Source: Pontibacter sp. HSC-36F09
Lineage (GTDB): Bacteria; Bacteroidota; Bacteroidia; Cytophagales; Hymenobacteraceae
NCBI RefSeq assembly: GCF_024171605.1
Contig: NZ_JALKAA010000001.1
Location: forward strand, 558,001-622,000
Length of the DNA: 64,000 bases
Direction of reading: 5' to 3'
The stretch's first letter is position 1. Every line of letters begins with the position of its first letter. Both the position numbers and the translations under genes were made by a program. Below the pieces are notes generated by a model, which worked only from the letters and a program-made list of their open reading frames with translations, was not told where the DNA came from and searched no databases. Below, in pieces: positions 35,964 through 45,206 of the stretch.

Positions 35964-36248
35964 TTACTGATTTGGATTCGGCTTCAGGTCCTTGTCGTAG
36001 CGTTTCTTACGGTCACCTTCCTGGTTGTAGGCGCTGTCGCCGATAGCGGTGCCTTCACGGCCTTCGTAAATGTCCTCGTAATTTTCGGTGGTATCGTTGT
36101 CCATGCTGCTGCGGTCCATTTCTTCGGTGCGCTCATAATCACTGCGTTCCGTATTTGTCTCGCCGGGGTCGGTGCCCGTGTTACAGGATGCCATACCTAT
36201 ACCTAGCAATACGCCCAGCACAGCAGCCGTTGTCTTTATCGATTTCAT
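35964..36248 (-). CDS. Small hydrophilic lipoprotein, unknown function
   Basis: This 94-residue protein has a lipoprotein signal peptide (MKSIKTTAAVLGVLLGIGMASC, lipid Cys22) followed by a very acidic, disordered-looking tail rich in Asp, Glu, Arg and Tyr (EEMDRSSMDNDTTENYEDIY). There are no recognised domains. It converges on the btuG-like gene across a shared terminator. I do not recognise a family; lipoproteins of this type are common in Cytophagales and mostly uncharacterised. Confidence 0.65.
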   Translation of the reverse strand: MKSIKTTAAVLGVLLGIGMASCNTGTDPGETNTERSDYERTEEMDRSSMDNDTTENYEDIYEGREGTAIGDSAYNQEGDRKKRYDKDLKPNPNQ

Positions 36249-36390
36249 AGTTCTTTCGTTTTAGATTTTCAAAGTACCATACCGCATCAGGGTATAGCTC
36301 TTTAATGTACGACCTCCCTACAATTAGAGTTAAAAAAAGCTACATCAGCCAGGTTTTGACGTATGACATAGCATACCAGAACTTGAAGAC

Positions 36391-36567
36391 ATGATGAACG
36401 GGAAAAGTAAGTCGGATCAGGAGAAGAGCACCAAAGAAATGTCGTCGGACACGAAAAAAGTAGCGGCCGAAAAGCAAACGCCACCGCCGCAGGGCACAGG
36501 CGCAAGCGATCCGCGCCATACAAAGGATGACAGCTCGGACGCCGAAGCACAAAAAGGCCACGCCTGA
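36391..36567 (+). CDS. Small hydrophilic protein, 58 residues
   Basis: An ATG at 36391 opens a 58-residue frame beginning MMNGKSKSDQEKSTKEMSSD and ending DSSDAEAQKGHA, stop at 36565-36567. The composition (Lys, Asp, Ser, Gln, Pro) resembles the small proteins at 29108 and 29726. A GA-rich segment (GAAGAC) lies just before the start. No promoter is evident and no homologue is recognised. It is supported only by composition and position, so it could be spurious. Confidence 0.45.
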   Translation: MMNGKSKSDQEKSTKEMSSDTKKVAAEKQTPPPQGTGASDPRHTKDDSSDAEAQKGHA

Positions 36568-36591
36568 TGATGCAGTAAACCGGCTATACCT

Positions 36592-36599
36592 TAACTTTG
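36592..36599 (+). promoter_or_regulatory. -7 element (TAACTTTG) of the DUF2798 gene
   Basis: TAACTTTG matches TAnnTTTG, lies 19 nt before the ATG at 36619, and overlaps the end of a CTATACC word copy (36584-36590). Confidence 0.6.
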
Positions 36600-36618
36600 C
36601 GGCTATACCTGGTCTGCC

Positions 36619-36852
36619 ATGAAAAAGAAATTTTTGAACCCGGCGCTTAAACGCAAGCTGCTGGTCATCTCCTTGCTGTGCCTGCTCATAGCCTCCGCCC
36701 TGCAACTCTATACCTTCGGCTTTGCCGATAACTTCTTTATAAACTGGCTTCGTATGTTTGTGGTGCTGTTTGTGCTGGTGGCAGGCACCGTGCTAGCCAT
36801 TGTGCCCGGCGCAAATTACCTTGTCAATAAAACGTCGCAGCTGCTCAGTTAG
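36619..36852 (+). CDS. DUF2798-type small membrane protein
   Basis: This 77-residue protein has two predicted membrane helices (about 14-32, LLVISLLCLLIASALQLYT, and 46-64, MFVVLFVLVAGTVLAIVPG) joined by a short loop (NFFINWLR). It matches the pattern of DUF2798 two-helix proteins. It has a promoter element just upstream and a terminator about 25 bp downstream, so it is probably monocistronic. The function is unknown. Confidence 0.75.
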   Translation: MKKKFLNPALKRKLLVISLLCLLIASALQLYTFGFADNFFINWLRMFVVLFVLVAGTVLAIVPGANYLVNKTSQLLS

Positions 36853-36876
36853 GCGTTGCTATACCTTATACAAACG

Positions 36877-36912
36877 AAAAGCCCGCGATAACACCGCGGG
36901 CCTTTTGTTTTA
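36877..36912 (+). terminator. Terminator of the DUF2798 gene
   Basis: The hairpin AAAAGCCCGCG/CGCGGGCCTTTT (36877-36887 and 36895-36906, one bulged base) is followed by GTTTT. It has good intrinsic terminator form. Confidence 0.8.
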
Positions 36913-37206
36913 GGGAACAATTGAAACACTTACACCATCACTAGCCATTGCTCCAGGTTTTCATGTTTTCACAGCTTAAAACCCTGGCTTTAACGCCCAG
37001 AAGCATTCAACTATAGATGATAATAATGCAAATATAAGTATATAAAAATAGATTTATATAATTTAATACCGTCTTAGTGCAGAATTATTCAAGCTTTTTT
37101 TAAAACACTGTATAACCTCCTCATTCCCAATACCTCCATACTGAACCCTGTTCGGAGCAGAACTTTTAACCTGACAACATCTGTTTAGAAAGCGCTACAG
37201 AATCAG
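36913..37206 (+). other. AT-rich intergenic region without recognised genes
   Basis: About 290 bp with a very AT-rich centre (37015-37075). I find no open frame with coding character, no tRNA-like fold and no copy of the GGTATAG word. It separates the DUF2798 terminator from the radical SAM promoter. A small RNA cannot be excluded by eye. Confidence 0.4.
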
Positions 37207-37214
37207 TAGTTTTG
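37207..37214 (+). promoter_or_regulatory. -7 element (TAGTTTTG) of the radical SAM gene
   Basis: TAGTTTTG matches TAnnTTTG. TTTA at 37184-37187 lies 19 nt upstream, one base from the TTTG consensus. Confidence 0.6.
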
Positions 37215-37221
37215 TAGTCCG

Positions 37222-37246
37222 CGCCCTGTGGGGCGTTTGTTATTTT
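37222..37246 (+). promoter_or_regulatory. Short leader hairpin with T-rich tail before the radical SAM gene
   Basis: CGCCC-TGTG-GGGCG (37222-37235) is followed by TTTGTTATTTT, an attenuator-like shape between the promoter and the TTG start at 37261. The stem is only 5 bp, so function is tentative. Confidence 0.4.
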
Positions 37247-37260
37247 AAGATTCCCGAGAC

Positions 37261-39465
37261 TTGAAGAAGCCCACCATACTGCTCATCACACCGCCGCTCA
37301 CGCAGCTCAACACGCCATACCCTGCCACTGCCTACATCAAAGGCTTTCTCGCAGGTCAGGGCTATTCTGTTACCCAAGCCGATTTTGGCATTGAGCTGGT
37401 ATTGCGAATGTTCACCCGAAATGGTTTGTCAAGAATTTTCCAGGCGGTGGAAGCAGGCGATTTCGAGTTGTCGGACAACAGCCTACGCATCCTGCGGCTG
37501 AAGCGGGAGTACCTGAACACCATCGAGCCGGTCATCCGCTTCTTACAGAACAAGGACACAACCCTGGCTCAGCAGATCAGCTACAGCCGTTACCTGCCCG
37601 AGGCCTCCCGCTTCGACCAGGTAGAGGACATCGACTGGGCTTTTGGCAGCATGGGCATCACGGACCGTGCCCGCTACCTGGCCACGCTATACCTCGAGGA
37701 TCTGGGTGATCTTATCAAGGAGACGATCTGCCCTTACTTTGCGTTCAGTCGTTACGCTGAGAAGCTGGCTCTGTCGGCTACTTCGTTTGATCCGCTGGAA
37801 GAATCGCTGCAACAGGAGCCGAACCTGGTGGACCAGCTACTGCTGGAACTGCTGGAGGAACGTTTGCAGGAGGTGCAGCCGGATGTAGTGGGTTTTTCTA
37901 TACCTTTCCCGGGCAACTTGTATGGCGGTCTGCGGCTGGCACAGTACATCAAGCAAAAATACCCGCACATCCATACCCTGATGGGCGGCGGCTACCCGAA
38001 TACCGAGCTGCGCACACTCCGGGAGACCCGTCTGTTCAAGTACATCGATTTTGTGACCTTGGATGATGGTGAAGGTCCTTGGCTGAAACTACTGGAATAC
38101 CTGCAAGGCGAGCGCCAATTGGATTTTCTGCAACGTACCTTCACACTACAGGACGGCAAGGTAGACTACATCAACGGCTGCCTCGACAAAGATATTCCGC
38201 ATACCGAAGTCGGCACACCCGATTACAGCGACCTGCCGTTGCAGGAGTACCTCTCGGTGATTGATGTGATCAACCCAATGCACCGTCTCTGGAGCGACGG
38301 CCGCTGGAACAAACTGACCGTGGCCCACGGCTGCTACTGGAAACGCTGCTCTTTCTGCGACATCACCCTCGATTATATTTCCCGTTACGAAACGGCTCCG
38401 GCTGCTTTGCTGGTCGACCGCATCGAACAGATCATTGCCCAGACCGGCCAAACCGGCTTTCACTTTGTAGACGAAGCCGCACCGCCTGCCGCCCTGCGCG
38501 ACCTGGCCATTGAGCTGATTCGCCGCGGCGTGAAAATTACTTGGTGGGGAAATATCCGCTTCGAGAAAACCTTTTCGCCTGACCTTTGCCATCTGTTGGC
38601 AGCCTCGGGTTGCATCGCCGTTTCGGGTGGTTTGGAAGTGGCCTCGGACCGCCTGCTTGACCTGATGAAGAAAGGTGTGAGCATTGCGCAAGTAGCTCGT
38701 GTGACCGATGGTTTTACGCAGGCCGGCATTATGGTGCACGCTTACCTCATGTATGGTTTCCCGACTCAAACGGCTCAGGAAACCATCGACTCGCTGGAGG
38801 TGGTGCGGCAGCTATTCCTGACCGGCGTGATACAGTCCGGCTACTGGCACCGCTTCAGCATGACGGCGCACAGCCCCGTAGGCAAGCATCCGGAGAAGTT
38901 TGGCGTAGTGAAAGTGGGTCCGCCGGAAGGTGCCTTTGCCAACAACGACCTCTGGCACGACGACCCGCAGGGCACCGACCACGAGTTGTTCGGCCCGGGA
39001 CTGGCGAAGGCGCTCTACAACTTTATGCACGGCGTAGGACTGGAGGAGCCGCTGTCATTCTGGTTCGACTTTAAGGTACCGCGCGTGACCATTGACCGCG
39101 ACCTGATTGCTAACGCCATACAGGAACCCGCCAAACCAGACAGTGAGCGTAAACTGGCACGTGTTTTCTGGCTTGGTAATGTACCCGAGATCGACTTTAT
39201 GATGTACGCCAAAAAAGGCCAGACCATCGAGCGTTGCGTGCTGACCTTCTACGAGAAGGCCGAGGATTTCCAGATCAAGACCACCGCGAACATCGGACAA
39301 TGGCTGCTGGAACAACTCACGCTACTGACCTCAGAAGAGGCGCCGGCCATGACGCTGAAGCAACTGGAAGAAACCTACCCACTGGACGCGCACCTGAACT
39401 TCACGGAGTTCCTGGCCTCGCCGGTTTGGTTTGAGCTTAGGGAGAAGGGGCTGCTGTTGCTGTAA
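37261..39465 (+). CDS. B12-binding-type radical SAM protein with CX4CX2C cluster motif
   Basis: This 734-residue protein starts with TTG (MKKPTILLITPPLTQLNTPY). Residues about 5-320 look like a cobalamin-binding-type Rossmann domain (DVVGFSIPFPGNLYGGLRLA, LMGGGYPN) but lack the DxHxxG motif, as in many class B radical SAM enzymes. The radical SAM domain follows with GCYWKRCSFCD at residues 357-367 (C358, C363, C366). This is CX4CX2C rather than the canonical CX3CX2C, and the glycine-rich SAM segment is SGGLEVASDRLLDLM. The C-terminal 200 residues are not recognised. The substrate is unknown. It lies about 1.4 kb after the B12 uptake pair but in a separate transcript. Confidence 0.85.
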   Translation: MKKPTILLITPPLTQLNTPYPATAYIKGFLAGQGYSVTQADFGIELVLRMFTRNGLSRIFQAVEAGDFELSDNSLRILRLKREYLNTIEPVIRFLQNKDTTLAQQISYSRYLPEASRFDQVEDIDWAFGSMGITDRARYLATLYLEDLGDLIKETICPYFAFSRYAEKLALSATSFDPLEESLQQEPNLVDQLLLELLEERLQEVQPDVVGFSIPFPGNLYGGLRLAQYIKQKYPHIHTLMGGGYPNTELRTLRETRLFKYIDFVTLDDGEGPWLKLLEYLQGERQLDFLQRTFTLQDGKVDYINGCLDKDIPHTEVGTPDYSDLPLQEYLSVIDVINPMHRLWSDGRWNKLTVAHGCYWKRCSFCDITLDYISRYETAPAALLVDRIEQIIAQTGQTGFHFVDEAAPPAALRDLAIELIRRGVKITWWGNIRFEKTFSPDLCHLLAASGCIAVSGGLEVASDRLLDLMKKGVSIAQVARVTDGFTQAGIMVHAYLMYGFPTQTAQETIDSLEVVRQLFLTGVIQSGYWHRFSMTAHSPVGKHPEKFGVVKVGPPEGAFANNDLWHDDPQGTDHELFGPGLAKALYNFMHGVGLEEPLSFWFDFKVPRVTIDRDLIANAIQEPAKPDSERKLARVFWLGNVPEIDFMMYAKKGQTIERCVLTFYEKAEDFQIKTTANIGQWLLEQLTLLTSEEAPAMTLKQLEETYPLDAHLNFTEFLASPVWFELREKGLLLL

Positions 39466-39486
39466 TATCATTAAGAGCTGAAGCAA

Positions 39487-40383
39487 TTATAGCACGAGCA
39501 GGTCGGCAGGCGTAATTCCTATATCTTTCTTCTCAGGGAAAAGCATTTCTGTTAGCTTAAATTTATAGCCACCTTCACTGCTTTTGGGGTTTATTTTCCA
39601 TTTATAACTGTAATTGTCGATTTTAAATTTGTCGATTGTTCCTTCTTTATCCCTTTTAAAATGGAGCAGCTCGTACGGTCTCTTTTCCTGCGAAATCAAT
39701 TCTAACGCCACATCCTGTGCGACTAGATCATAGAGAAAAATCTCCGGCATATTAAAACTAACAAAATCCGTGTAGGCTGTATTTTCAATCCCGAAAGGCC
39801 CGATCTCGCCAAAGTTAACCGAACTAACCTGAACATTGAAGGTCAGGTATGAGCCTGCTGTCAAATTTGATGCGGCAATATTTACTGTAAGGCTACTATC
39901 GTTCTGGCTTATTTCGAATGACTTTGAGCTTACTTTTTTCGAAATAACTTTGCCTTTTTGCAGCGCATGGCTTGCTAGACTCTTGTTTTGCACCTTATCG
40001 TTTGGCGTAAGCGCAATATTAAAGCGTAATCCATTAGTAGCTGTAGCCTCATCAATAAACACGCTATAGTTATAGCCATAAATCAAGTGAAAATCCATCA
40101 GTCTGTTGGGAGGCACTGTGAGCTCTGCGTAATTTCCTACAGTAGACCCTACTTTCTCATTGCGTTTGTAAGTGACAAAAATGTTCGTCTCTTTGGATGA
40201 CATCTTCCCTTCAAAGTCGGTGGGGCTAATTCTTGTGTTCGACAAGGGGCCGCTACTCTCATTATGCTTCATCATAATCAGGCGAGGCACCGTTTTGTTA
40301 TAAGTTGGGTCGCCTACCAATGCGTGTTGGCCTAAGCAGTAAAACGGTAAGAGGGCAGCTAAAAGCAGCAGATTAAATTTCAT
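39487..40383 (-). CDS. Secreted protein of unknown function, AT-rich gene
   Basis: This 298-residue protein has an N-terminal signal peptide (MKFNLLLLAALLPFYCLG) and a beta-rich body with no membrane helix or recognised motif. Its DNA is visibly more AT-rich than its neighbours and holds no copy of the GGTATAG/CTATACC word, unlike most genes of this size in the right half of the window. It converges on the radical SAM gene with a 21-bp gap. Recent acquisition is possible. I do not recognise a family. Confidence 0.65.
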   Translation of the reverse strand: MKFNLLLLAALLPFYCLGQHALVGDPTYNKTVPRLIMMKHNESSGPLSNTRISPTDFEGKMSSKETNIFVTYKRNEKVGSTVGNYAELTVPPNRLMDFHLIYGYNYSVFIDEATATNGLRFNIALTPNDKVQNKSLASHALQKGKVISKKVSSKSFEISQNDSSLTVNIAASNLTAGSYLTFNVQVSSVNFGEIGPFGIENTAYTDFVSFNMPEIFLYDLVAQDVALELISQEKRPYELLHFKRDKEGTIDKFKIDNYSYKWKINPKSSEGGYKFKLTEMLFPEKKDIGITPADLLVL

Positions 40384-40472
40384 GAAATAGTTTAAACGAT
40401 AAATTGAGGAATAGGAAATCTGTACCCTTGCACTGCCGGTACAGTCTGGTGAAAGTGTTGATACAAATATTA

Positions 40473-42146
40473 CTACTTATCCATGTAACTATCCCGCACC
40501 GCCTTGAACTCAGAGCCTGATTTCCACTGCGGCCACTCTGCTGAACCAGCCAGGCGCTTTCCTACCTGGTAGAGTAGCTTCAAATCTTCTACTACTCCAT
40601 CCACTTTATAATCTGGGTGCATTTGGTCGGCTGCTTTGTGGTAGTAGTTGGCGTAGTACTCGTCCAGCTTCTTCTTACCTGCTTCTTTGCCGCCTTCTAC
40701 CAGGTCCACGCCCGGGCCGATGAACAAGGCAGGTATACCAATTTTAGCAAAATTGAAGTGATCGGAGCGGTAGTATAGCCCAGCCTCCGGATTTTCTTCC
40801 GGCGCAATGTAACGCCCTGCCGCTTCAGCCTCCGCTGTGATATAATCCTCCAATTCGGATTGGCCCATACCGTACAGCACCACGTCTTTTGTCTTTCCGT
40901 AAGGATTCATCATGTCCATGTTGATGTTGGCAACCGTCTTTTCTTTCGGAAATACAGGATTTTCAGCATAGTAGGCCGAGCCCCACAGTCCCTGCTCCTC
41001 AGCTGTTACAGCCAGAAAAACGACAGTTCGCTCCGGCTGCACCGGCTGGGCCTTAAATGCTTTAGCGATCTCCAGCAAACCGGCTACTCCACTGGCATTA
41101 TCCACGGCTCCGTTGTAAATGCTATCGCCTGCCGCGTCGGGCTTACCTATACCCAGGTGATCCCAGTGACCGGTATAGATGATGGTCTCGTCAGGACGTG
41201 TGCTGCCGGTAATTTTGGCGATGAAGTTGGAAGTTTTGTCGTAGCGGGTCTTCACTTTCATAGAAGTGCTGGCCTGCAGGTTGAGCGGGAAAGGTTTGTT
41301 TCCTGGCTGATGCGCTTTGCCGAGTACAGTCTTATAATCCATACCTGCAGCAGCGAACAGTTTCTCGGCAATTGGTGTGGTTATCCAGCCTTCCATGGCG
41401 CAACGATAAGTTTCTTTGCCACGGCTGTCGAGATACATTTTTGAGGTATTCCAGTTGTTCTGCACCACCTGAAAACCGTAGCCGGCCGGCTCCGTGTCGT
41501 GTATGATCAGCGCTCCTTTTGCTCCCTGGCGGGCTGCCTCTTCAAATTTGTAGGTCCAGCGCCCGTAGTAGGTCATGGCTTTTCCATTGAACACAGCCGC
41601 ATCCTGCGCATAGAAACCCGGATCGTTCACCAGCACCACTACAATTTTGCCCTTCACATCCAGACCGGCATAGTCGTTCCAGTTATATTCGGGGGCCACA
41701 ATACCGAAGCCGGCGAACACCATCTCGGTCGGGTCGATGTTGATGTTCTCTTCTGTGCGGCGGGTCCAGATCACGTAGTCGTTGCGGCCTTCGAGTTTCA
41801 GTTCCTGCTGTTTGCCTTTGATAATCATGTTCGGGCTGGCAGTGGTGTTCACTTCCACCATCGGCACCTCCTGAAAATAACTGTCGCCATTGCCCGGTTC
41901 TACTCCCAGCGCCTTGAACTCACGTTCTAAATAGTCCAGCGTTTTTTGCTCGCCGGAAGTGAAAGGCTTGCGACCTTCCATGTCGTCAGCGGCCAGTGCG
42001 CTCAGGTAGTTGCCGTAGCTTTCGGTGGATAAGGTGGTCACATTTTCGGCACCGGCTTCTCCTGTTTCAGGGCTGGAGGATTGGCAGGCAGTAAATAACC
42101 CCGCCATCAGGGCAGGCAATAAAATTGGTTTGATTATTTTGATCAT
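40473..42146 (-). CDS. M28 family zinc metallopeptidase, PA-domain lipoprotein
   Basis: This 557-residue protein has a lipoprotein signal (LPALMAGLFTAC) and a protease-associated (PA) insert around residues 160-260 (GKIVVVLVNDPGFY, GAKGALIIHDTEPA). The M28 catalytic domain follows with zinc ligands in order: TGHWDHLG, DNASGVAGLLE, TAEEQGLWGS, INMDMMNPYG and RSDHFNFAKIGIPAL. It is probably an aminopeptidase or carboxypeptidase anchored in the envelope. The gene contains an inverted pair of the CTATACC/GGTATAG word at 41147 and 41172. Confidence 0.92.
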   Translation of the reverse strand: MIKIIKPILLPALMAGLFTACQSSSPETGEAGAENVTTLSTESYGNYLSALAADDMEGRKPFTSGEQKTLDYLEREFKALGVEPGNGDSYFQEVPMVEVNTTASPNMIIKGKQQELKLEGRNDYVIWTRRTEENINIDPTEMVFAGFGIVAPEYNWNDYAGLDVKGKIVVVLVNDPGFYAQDAAVFNGKAMTYYGRWTYKFEEAARQGAKGALIIHDTEPAGYGFQVVQNNWNTSKMYLDSRGKETYRCAMEGWITTPIAEKLFAAAGMDYKTVLGKAHQPGNKPFPLNLQASTSMKVKTRYDKTSNFIAKITGSTRPDETIIYTGHWDHLGIGKPDAAGDSIYNGAVDNASGVAGLLEIAKAFKAQPVQPERTVVFLAVTAEEQGLWGSAYYAENPVFPKEKTVANINMDMMNPYGKTKDVVLYGMGQSELEDYITAEAEAAGRYIAPEENPEAGLYYRSDHFNFAKIGIPALFIGPGVDLVEGGKEAGKKKLDEYYANYYHKAADQMHPDYKVDGVVEDLKLLYQVGKRLAGSAEWPQWKSGSEFKAVRDSYMDK

Positions 42147-42249
42147 CGTGCTATCAGGTTGATGGAATTAGCCGAAGCTAAGGTATAGCGGCTATGGAAG
42201 TGTTAAAGTACAGAATCCTGATCAGGAATAAAAGCAGCTTGGCCGGGGC

Positions 42250-42319
42250 TATACCTTATACCTTATACCTTATACCTTATACCTTATACCTTATACCTTA
42301 TACCTTATACCTTATACCT
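42250..42319. repeat. Tandem array of ten TATACCT heptamers
   Basis: Ten uninterrupted copies of the 7-mer TATACCT run from 42250 to 42319, followed by a partial TAT. The first copy is preceded by C, making a CTATACC word; further word copies lie at 42182, 42368 and 42386. The array sits in the 353-bp gap between the M28 peptidase (start 42146) and the uvrB terminator (from 42450). I see no gene in this gap; the open frame through the repeat encodes only a periodic peptide. The repeat unit equals the core of the dispersed word found across the window. Confidence 0.95.
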
Positions 42320-42449
42320 TATTGCTGCGTAGCTGACTGCTTGTTGCTCATTCTGAAATTGGAATCAGGTATAGCCGTGACCTATGGTATAGAAGCTCGC
42401 GGGTATGGCAGGCAGAGCGAGGTATGGCAAAGCAACATCTTTAAAAACA

Positions 42450-42484
42450 AAGAGCACCCACAGCTTTACGCCATGAGTGCTCTT
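42450..42484 (-). terminator. Terminator of uvrB
   Basis: An 8-bp inverted repeat AAGAGCAC/GTGCTCTT (42450-42457 and 42477-42484) lies just beyond the uvrB stop. On the minus strand it is followed by TGTTTTTAAAG, a T-rich tail. Confidence 0.7.
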
Positions 42485-42499
42485 AAACTTTCTAACTTA

Positions 42500-44527
42500 T
42501 CAGTCCCGCTTCGATTTAAGAAGCTGCCTTAGCTCAGCCAGTTCGTCGCGATACTTGGCGGCTTGCAGGAAGTCGAGGTCTTTGGCGGCGGCTTCCATCT
42601 GCTTCTCGGTTTTCTTGATCAGCTTCTCTAGCTCGTCGCGCTTCATCATCTGGATCACCGGTTCTGCCGCAATCGATACATCTTCCGGACCAGCGTATAT
42701 TTTCACTTCCTTCTTCTTAGAATCCGCTACCGATGTCTGCTCAAATATCTCGTCCTTGGTCTTGAGGATCGTGCGTGGTGTAATGCCATGTTCTTCGTTA
42801 TAGGCCATCTGCGTCGCGCGGCGGCGGGTGGTTTCGTCAATCGCCCGCTGCATAGAGCCCGTGATGCGGTCAGCGTACATGATCACGCGTCCCCGTTCGT
42901 TACGGGCGGCTCGGCCCATGGTCTGTATCAGGGAACGCTGGTCGCGCAGGAAACCTTCTTTATCGGCATCTAGGATGGCTACCAGACTCACTTCCGGCAA
43001 GTCAAGTCCCTCGCGCAGGAGGTTCACGCCTACCAGTACGTCAATCTCACCGAGTCGCAGTTCGCGCAGAATTTCCACGCGGTCCAGCGTCTTCACTTCC
43101 GAGTGCAGGTACTTTACTTTGATGTTGAGGCGATCCATGTATTTGGTCAGTTCCTCGGACATACGCTTGGTCAGCGTCGTCACCAGCACACGCTCTTTGC
43201 GCTTGATACGCTCGTCTACCTCGTCCAGCAAATCATCCACCTGATTAGCGCTCGGCCTGATCTCGATCTCCGGATCCAGCAGACCGGTCGGACGGATGAT
43301 CTGCTCCACAATCACACCTTCTGATTTCTGAATCTCGTAATCGCCTGGCGTGGCACTTACGAACACCACCTGGTGCATCATGCTTTCAAACTCATTGAAA
43401 GTGAGCGGACGGTTGTCCATGGCCGCCGGCAAACGGAAGCCATACTCCACCAACGCTACCTTACGCGAGCGGTCGCCGCCCCACATGGCGCGCACCTGCG
43501 GCACCGTCACGTGGCTCTCGTCGATCACCATCAGGAAATCATCCGGAAAATAATCAAGCAAACAGAACGGACGCGCACCCGGGGCACGGCGGTCGAAATA
43601 GCGGGAGTAGTTTTCTATACCTGAGCAGTAGCCTAGTTCCCGGATCATCTCCAGGTCAAACTCGGTCCGCTCCTTAATGCGCTTCGCCTCCACCGGCCTG
43701 TCTTCTTTCAGGAAGTAGTCGTGCTGGGCTACCATGTCGAACTGTATCTCATGGATGGCTTGCTGCAGCGTGTCCTTGCCGGTCACGAAGAGGTTGGCCG
43801 GGTATAGCGTCACGGCTTTCTCGTCGGCTATTTTTTTACCCGACTCCGGATCGATGCGGTGAATCTGCTCCAGCTCATCGCCGAAAAAGTACAGTCGGTA
43901 CGCGAAGTCAGCATAGGCCGGGAAGATGTCAACCGTATCGCCTTTCACGCGGAATGTTCCACGTGTGAACTCGGCCTCGGTGCGACTGTAGAGAATCTGC
44001 ACAAAGGTATAGAGCAGGTTGTTGCGGCTATACTTCTGTCCCGGCGCCAGGTAGATCACGTTCTTGCCAAACTCCTCGGGGTTACCGATACCGTAAATAC
44101 ACGACACCGAAGCCACCACAATCACATCGCGGCGCCCCGAAAGCAAAGCGGAAGTAGTGTGCAGACGCAGCTTCTCGATTTCCTCATTGATTTGCAGATC
44201 CTTCTCAATGAACACATCCGAAGAAGCAATGTATGCTTCCGGCTGGTAGTAATCATAGTAGGAGATGAAGTACTCGACCGCATTATCAGGGAAAAATTGC
44301 TTGAATTCGCCGTAGAGCTGCGCGGCCAGGGTCTTGTTGTGGCAAAGCACGAGCGTTGGTTTACCCGTATTCTTGATCACGTTGGCCATGGTAAAGGTCT
44401 TGCCTGTACCAGTGGCTCCCAGCAGCACCTGCACAGGCTCTCCCTTGTTAACGCCCTCGGTGAGCTGAGCGATCGCTTTCGGCTGGTCGCCGGTCGGTTG
44501 AAATTCTGATGTTAGCTTAAAATCCAT
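42500..44527 (-). CDS. uvrB: UvrABC system protein B
   Basis: UvrB (675 residues) is the damage-verifying helicase-like subunit of nucleotide excision repair. The Walker A motif [14 protein letters not shown] (near residue 37), the beta-hairpin region ([15 protein letters not shown]), the DESH box ([12 protein letters not shown]), motif VI ([19 protein letters not shown]) and the C-terminal UVR domain that binds UvrC are all present. Length is typical. It is monocistronic, with its own terminator. Confidence 0.98.
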   Translation of the reverse strand: MDFKLTSEFQPTGDQPKAIAQLTEGVNKGEPVQVLLGATGTGKTFTMANVIKNTGKPTLVLCHNKTLAAQLYGEFKQFFPDNAVEYFISYYDYYQPEAYIASSDVFIEKDLQINEEIEKLRLHTTSALLSGRRDVIVVASVSCIYGIGNPEEFGKNVIYLAPGQKYSRNNLLYTFVQILYSRTEAEFTRGTFRVKGDTVDIFPAYADFAYRLYFFGDELEQIHRIDPESGKKIADEKAVTLYPANLFVTGKDTLQQAIHEIQFDMVAQHDYFLKEDRPVEAKRIKERTEFDLEMIRELGYCSGIENYSRYFDRRAPGARPFCLLDYFPDDFLMVIDESHVTVPQVRAMWGGDRSRKVALVEYGFRLPAAMDNRPLTFNEFESMMHQVVFVSATPGDYEIQKSEGVIVEQIIRPTGLLDPEIEIRPSANQVDDLLDEVDERIKRKERVLVTTLTKRMSEELTKYMDRLNIKVKYLHSEVKTLDRVEILRELRLGEIDVLVGVNLLREGLDLPEVSLVAILDADKEGFLRDQRSLIQTMGRAARNERGRVIMYADRITGSMQRAIDETTRRRATQMAYNEEHGITPRTILKTKDEIFEQTSVADSKKKEVKIYAGPEDVSIAAEPVIQMMKRDELEKLIKKTEKQMEAAAKDLDFLQAAKYRDELAELRQLLKSKRD

Positions 44528-44630
44528 TCGTTGGTTTTACAACTTGTAAAGATATACTATAACATGAAAAATGGGCTGTAAGTTTAGCTTTTGTCATTAT
44601 AATAGAACGCACAAGACGAATACCCCGGAA

Positions 44631-44657
44631 ACAAAAAACCTGCTCTAATGAGCAGGT
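44631..44657 (-). terminator. Terminator downstream of the 44.7-kb lipoprotein gene
   Basis: An 8-bp inverted repeat ACCTGCTC/GAGCAGGT (44638-44645 and 44650-44657) with a TAAT loop is followed on the minus strand by TTTTTGT. Confidence 0.75.
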
Positions 44658-44715
44658 CTTTGCATGTTTAACTATTCCTAACAATTAAAAAATTAGGCAC
44701 TCTGTAAAAACTGTT

Positions 44716-45084
44716 CTATTCATCTGAGCAAACCTGCTTTACCCGCACCGGCGGGAACATCGTGTAGTTGGCAGTGCAACGCGGCCCATACTTGGTGTTG
44801 CGCTCAAGCGATAGGTAAGCTACTTCACCGGAATGCCTTAAGTCTTCAGGCAGATTGTCGGTGGTGACGAAGCCGCTCTGCAATTGCCCGATGTACTGAT
44901 TGCTGCGCTGCTCGCCTGTGCCGTCGCCGTCCAGAATATGAAGCACGTACCAGCCGGCTGCGCAATCGGGCCCCACCACCTCTACCTGCAGGCAGGCCGG
45001 AACCGCCTCTTCCTGGTCGGCGCAGCTCACGAGCAGCAGCGCCAGCAACAGGTATAGCACAACAAGGGACAGGACACTTTTCAT
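44716..45084 (-). CDS. Putative lipoprotein, unknown function
   Basis: This 122-residue protein has a strong signal peptide (VLSLVVLYLLLALLLVSC, lipid Cys at residue 21) and a mature part with four further Cys residues (ACLQVEVVGPDCAAGW; GPRCTAN; KQVCSDE) that could form disulphides. No known domain is recognised. It stands alone, followed by a terminator. A periplasmic or surface location is predicted from the signal only. Confidence 0.6.
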   Translation of the reverse strand: MKSVLSLVVLYLLLALLLVSCADQEEAVPACLQVEVVGPDCAAGWYVLHILDGDGTGEQRSNQYIGQLQSGFVTTDNLPEDLRHSGEVAYLSLERNTKYGPRCTANYTMFPPVRVKQVCSDE

Positions 45085-45206
45085 AGTTTTATGTTGTACT
45101 AATGGCTTTGGTAAGCAGGGCTACCCAACACAGGCATTGGTTGCCGGGTTGTTTGATGTGTAGTCTTCTTCATCTACCGACGCCTCTGCGCTGCGCCAGG
45201 AGCCCT

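Noticed and set aside
42250..42319. Tandem array as a CRISPR
   Set aside because: The units are 7 bp and directly adjacent, with no spacers; no cas genes are in the window.
42194..42532. Open frame of 112 codons through the TATACCT array
   Set aside because: It encodes a periodic LIPYTLY-type peptide created by the heptamer repeat, overlaps the uvrB end antisense, and has no coding signs outside the repeat.
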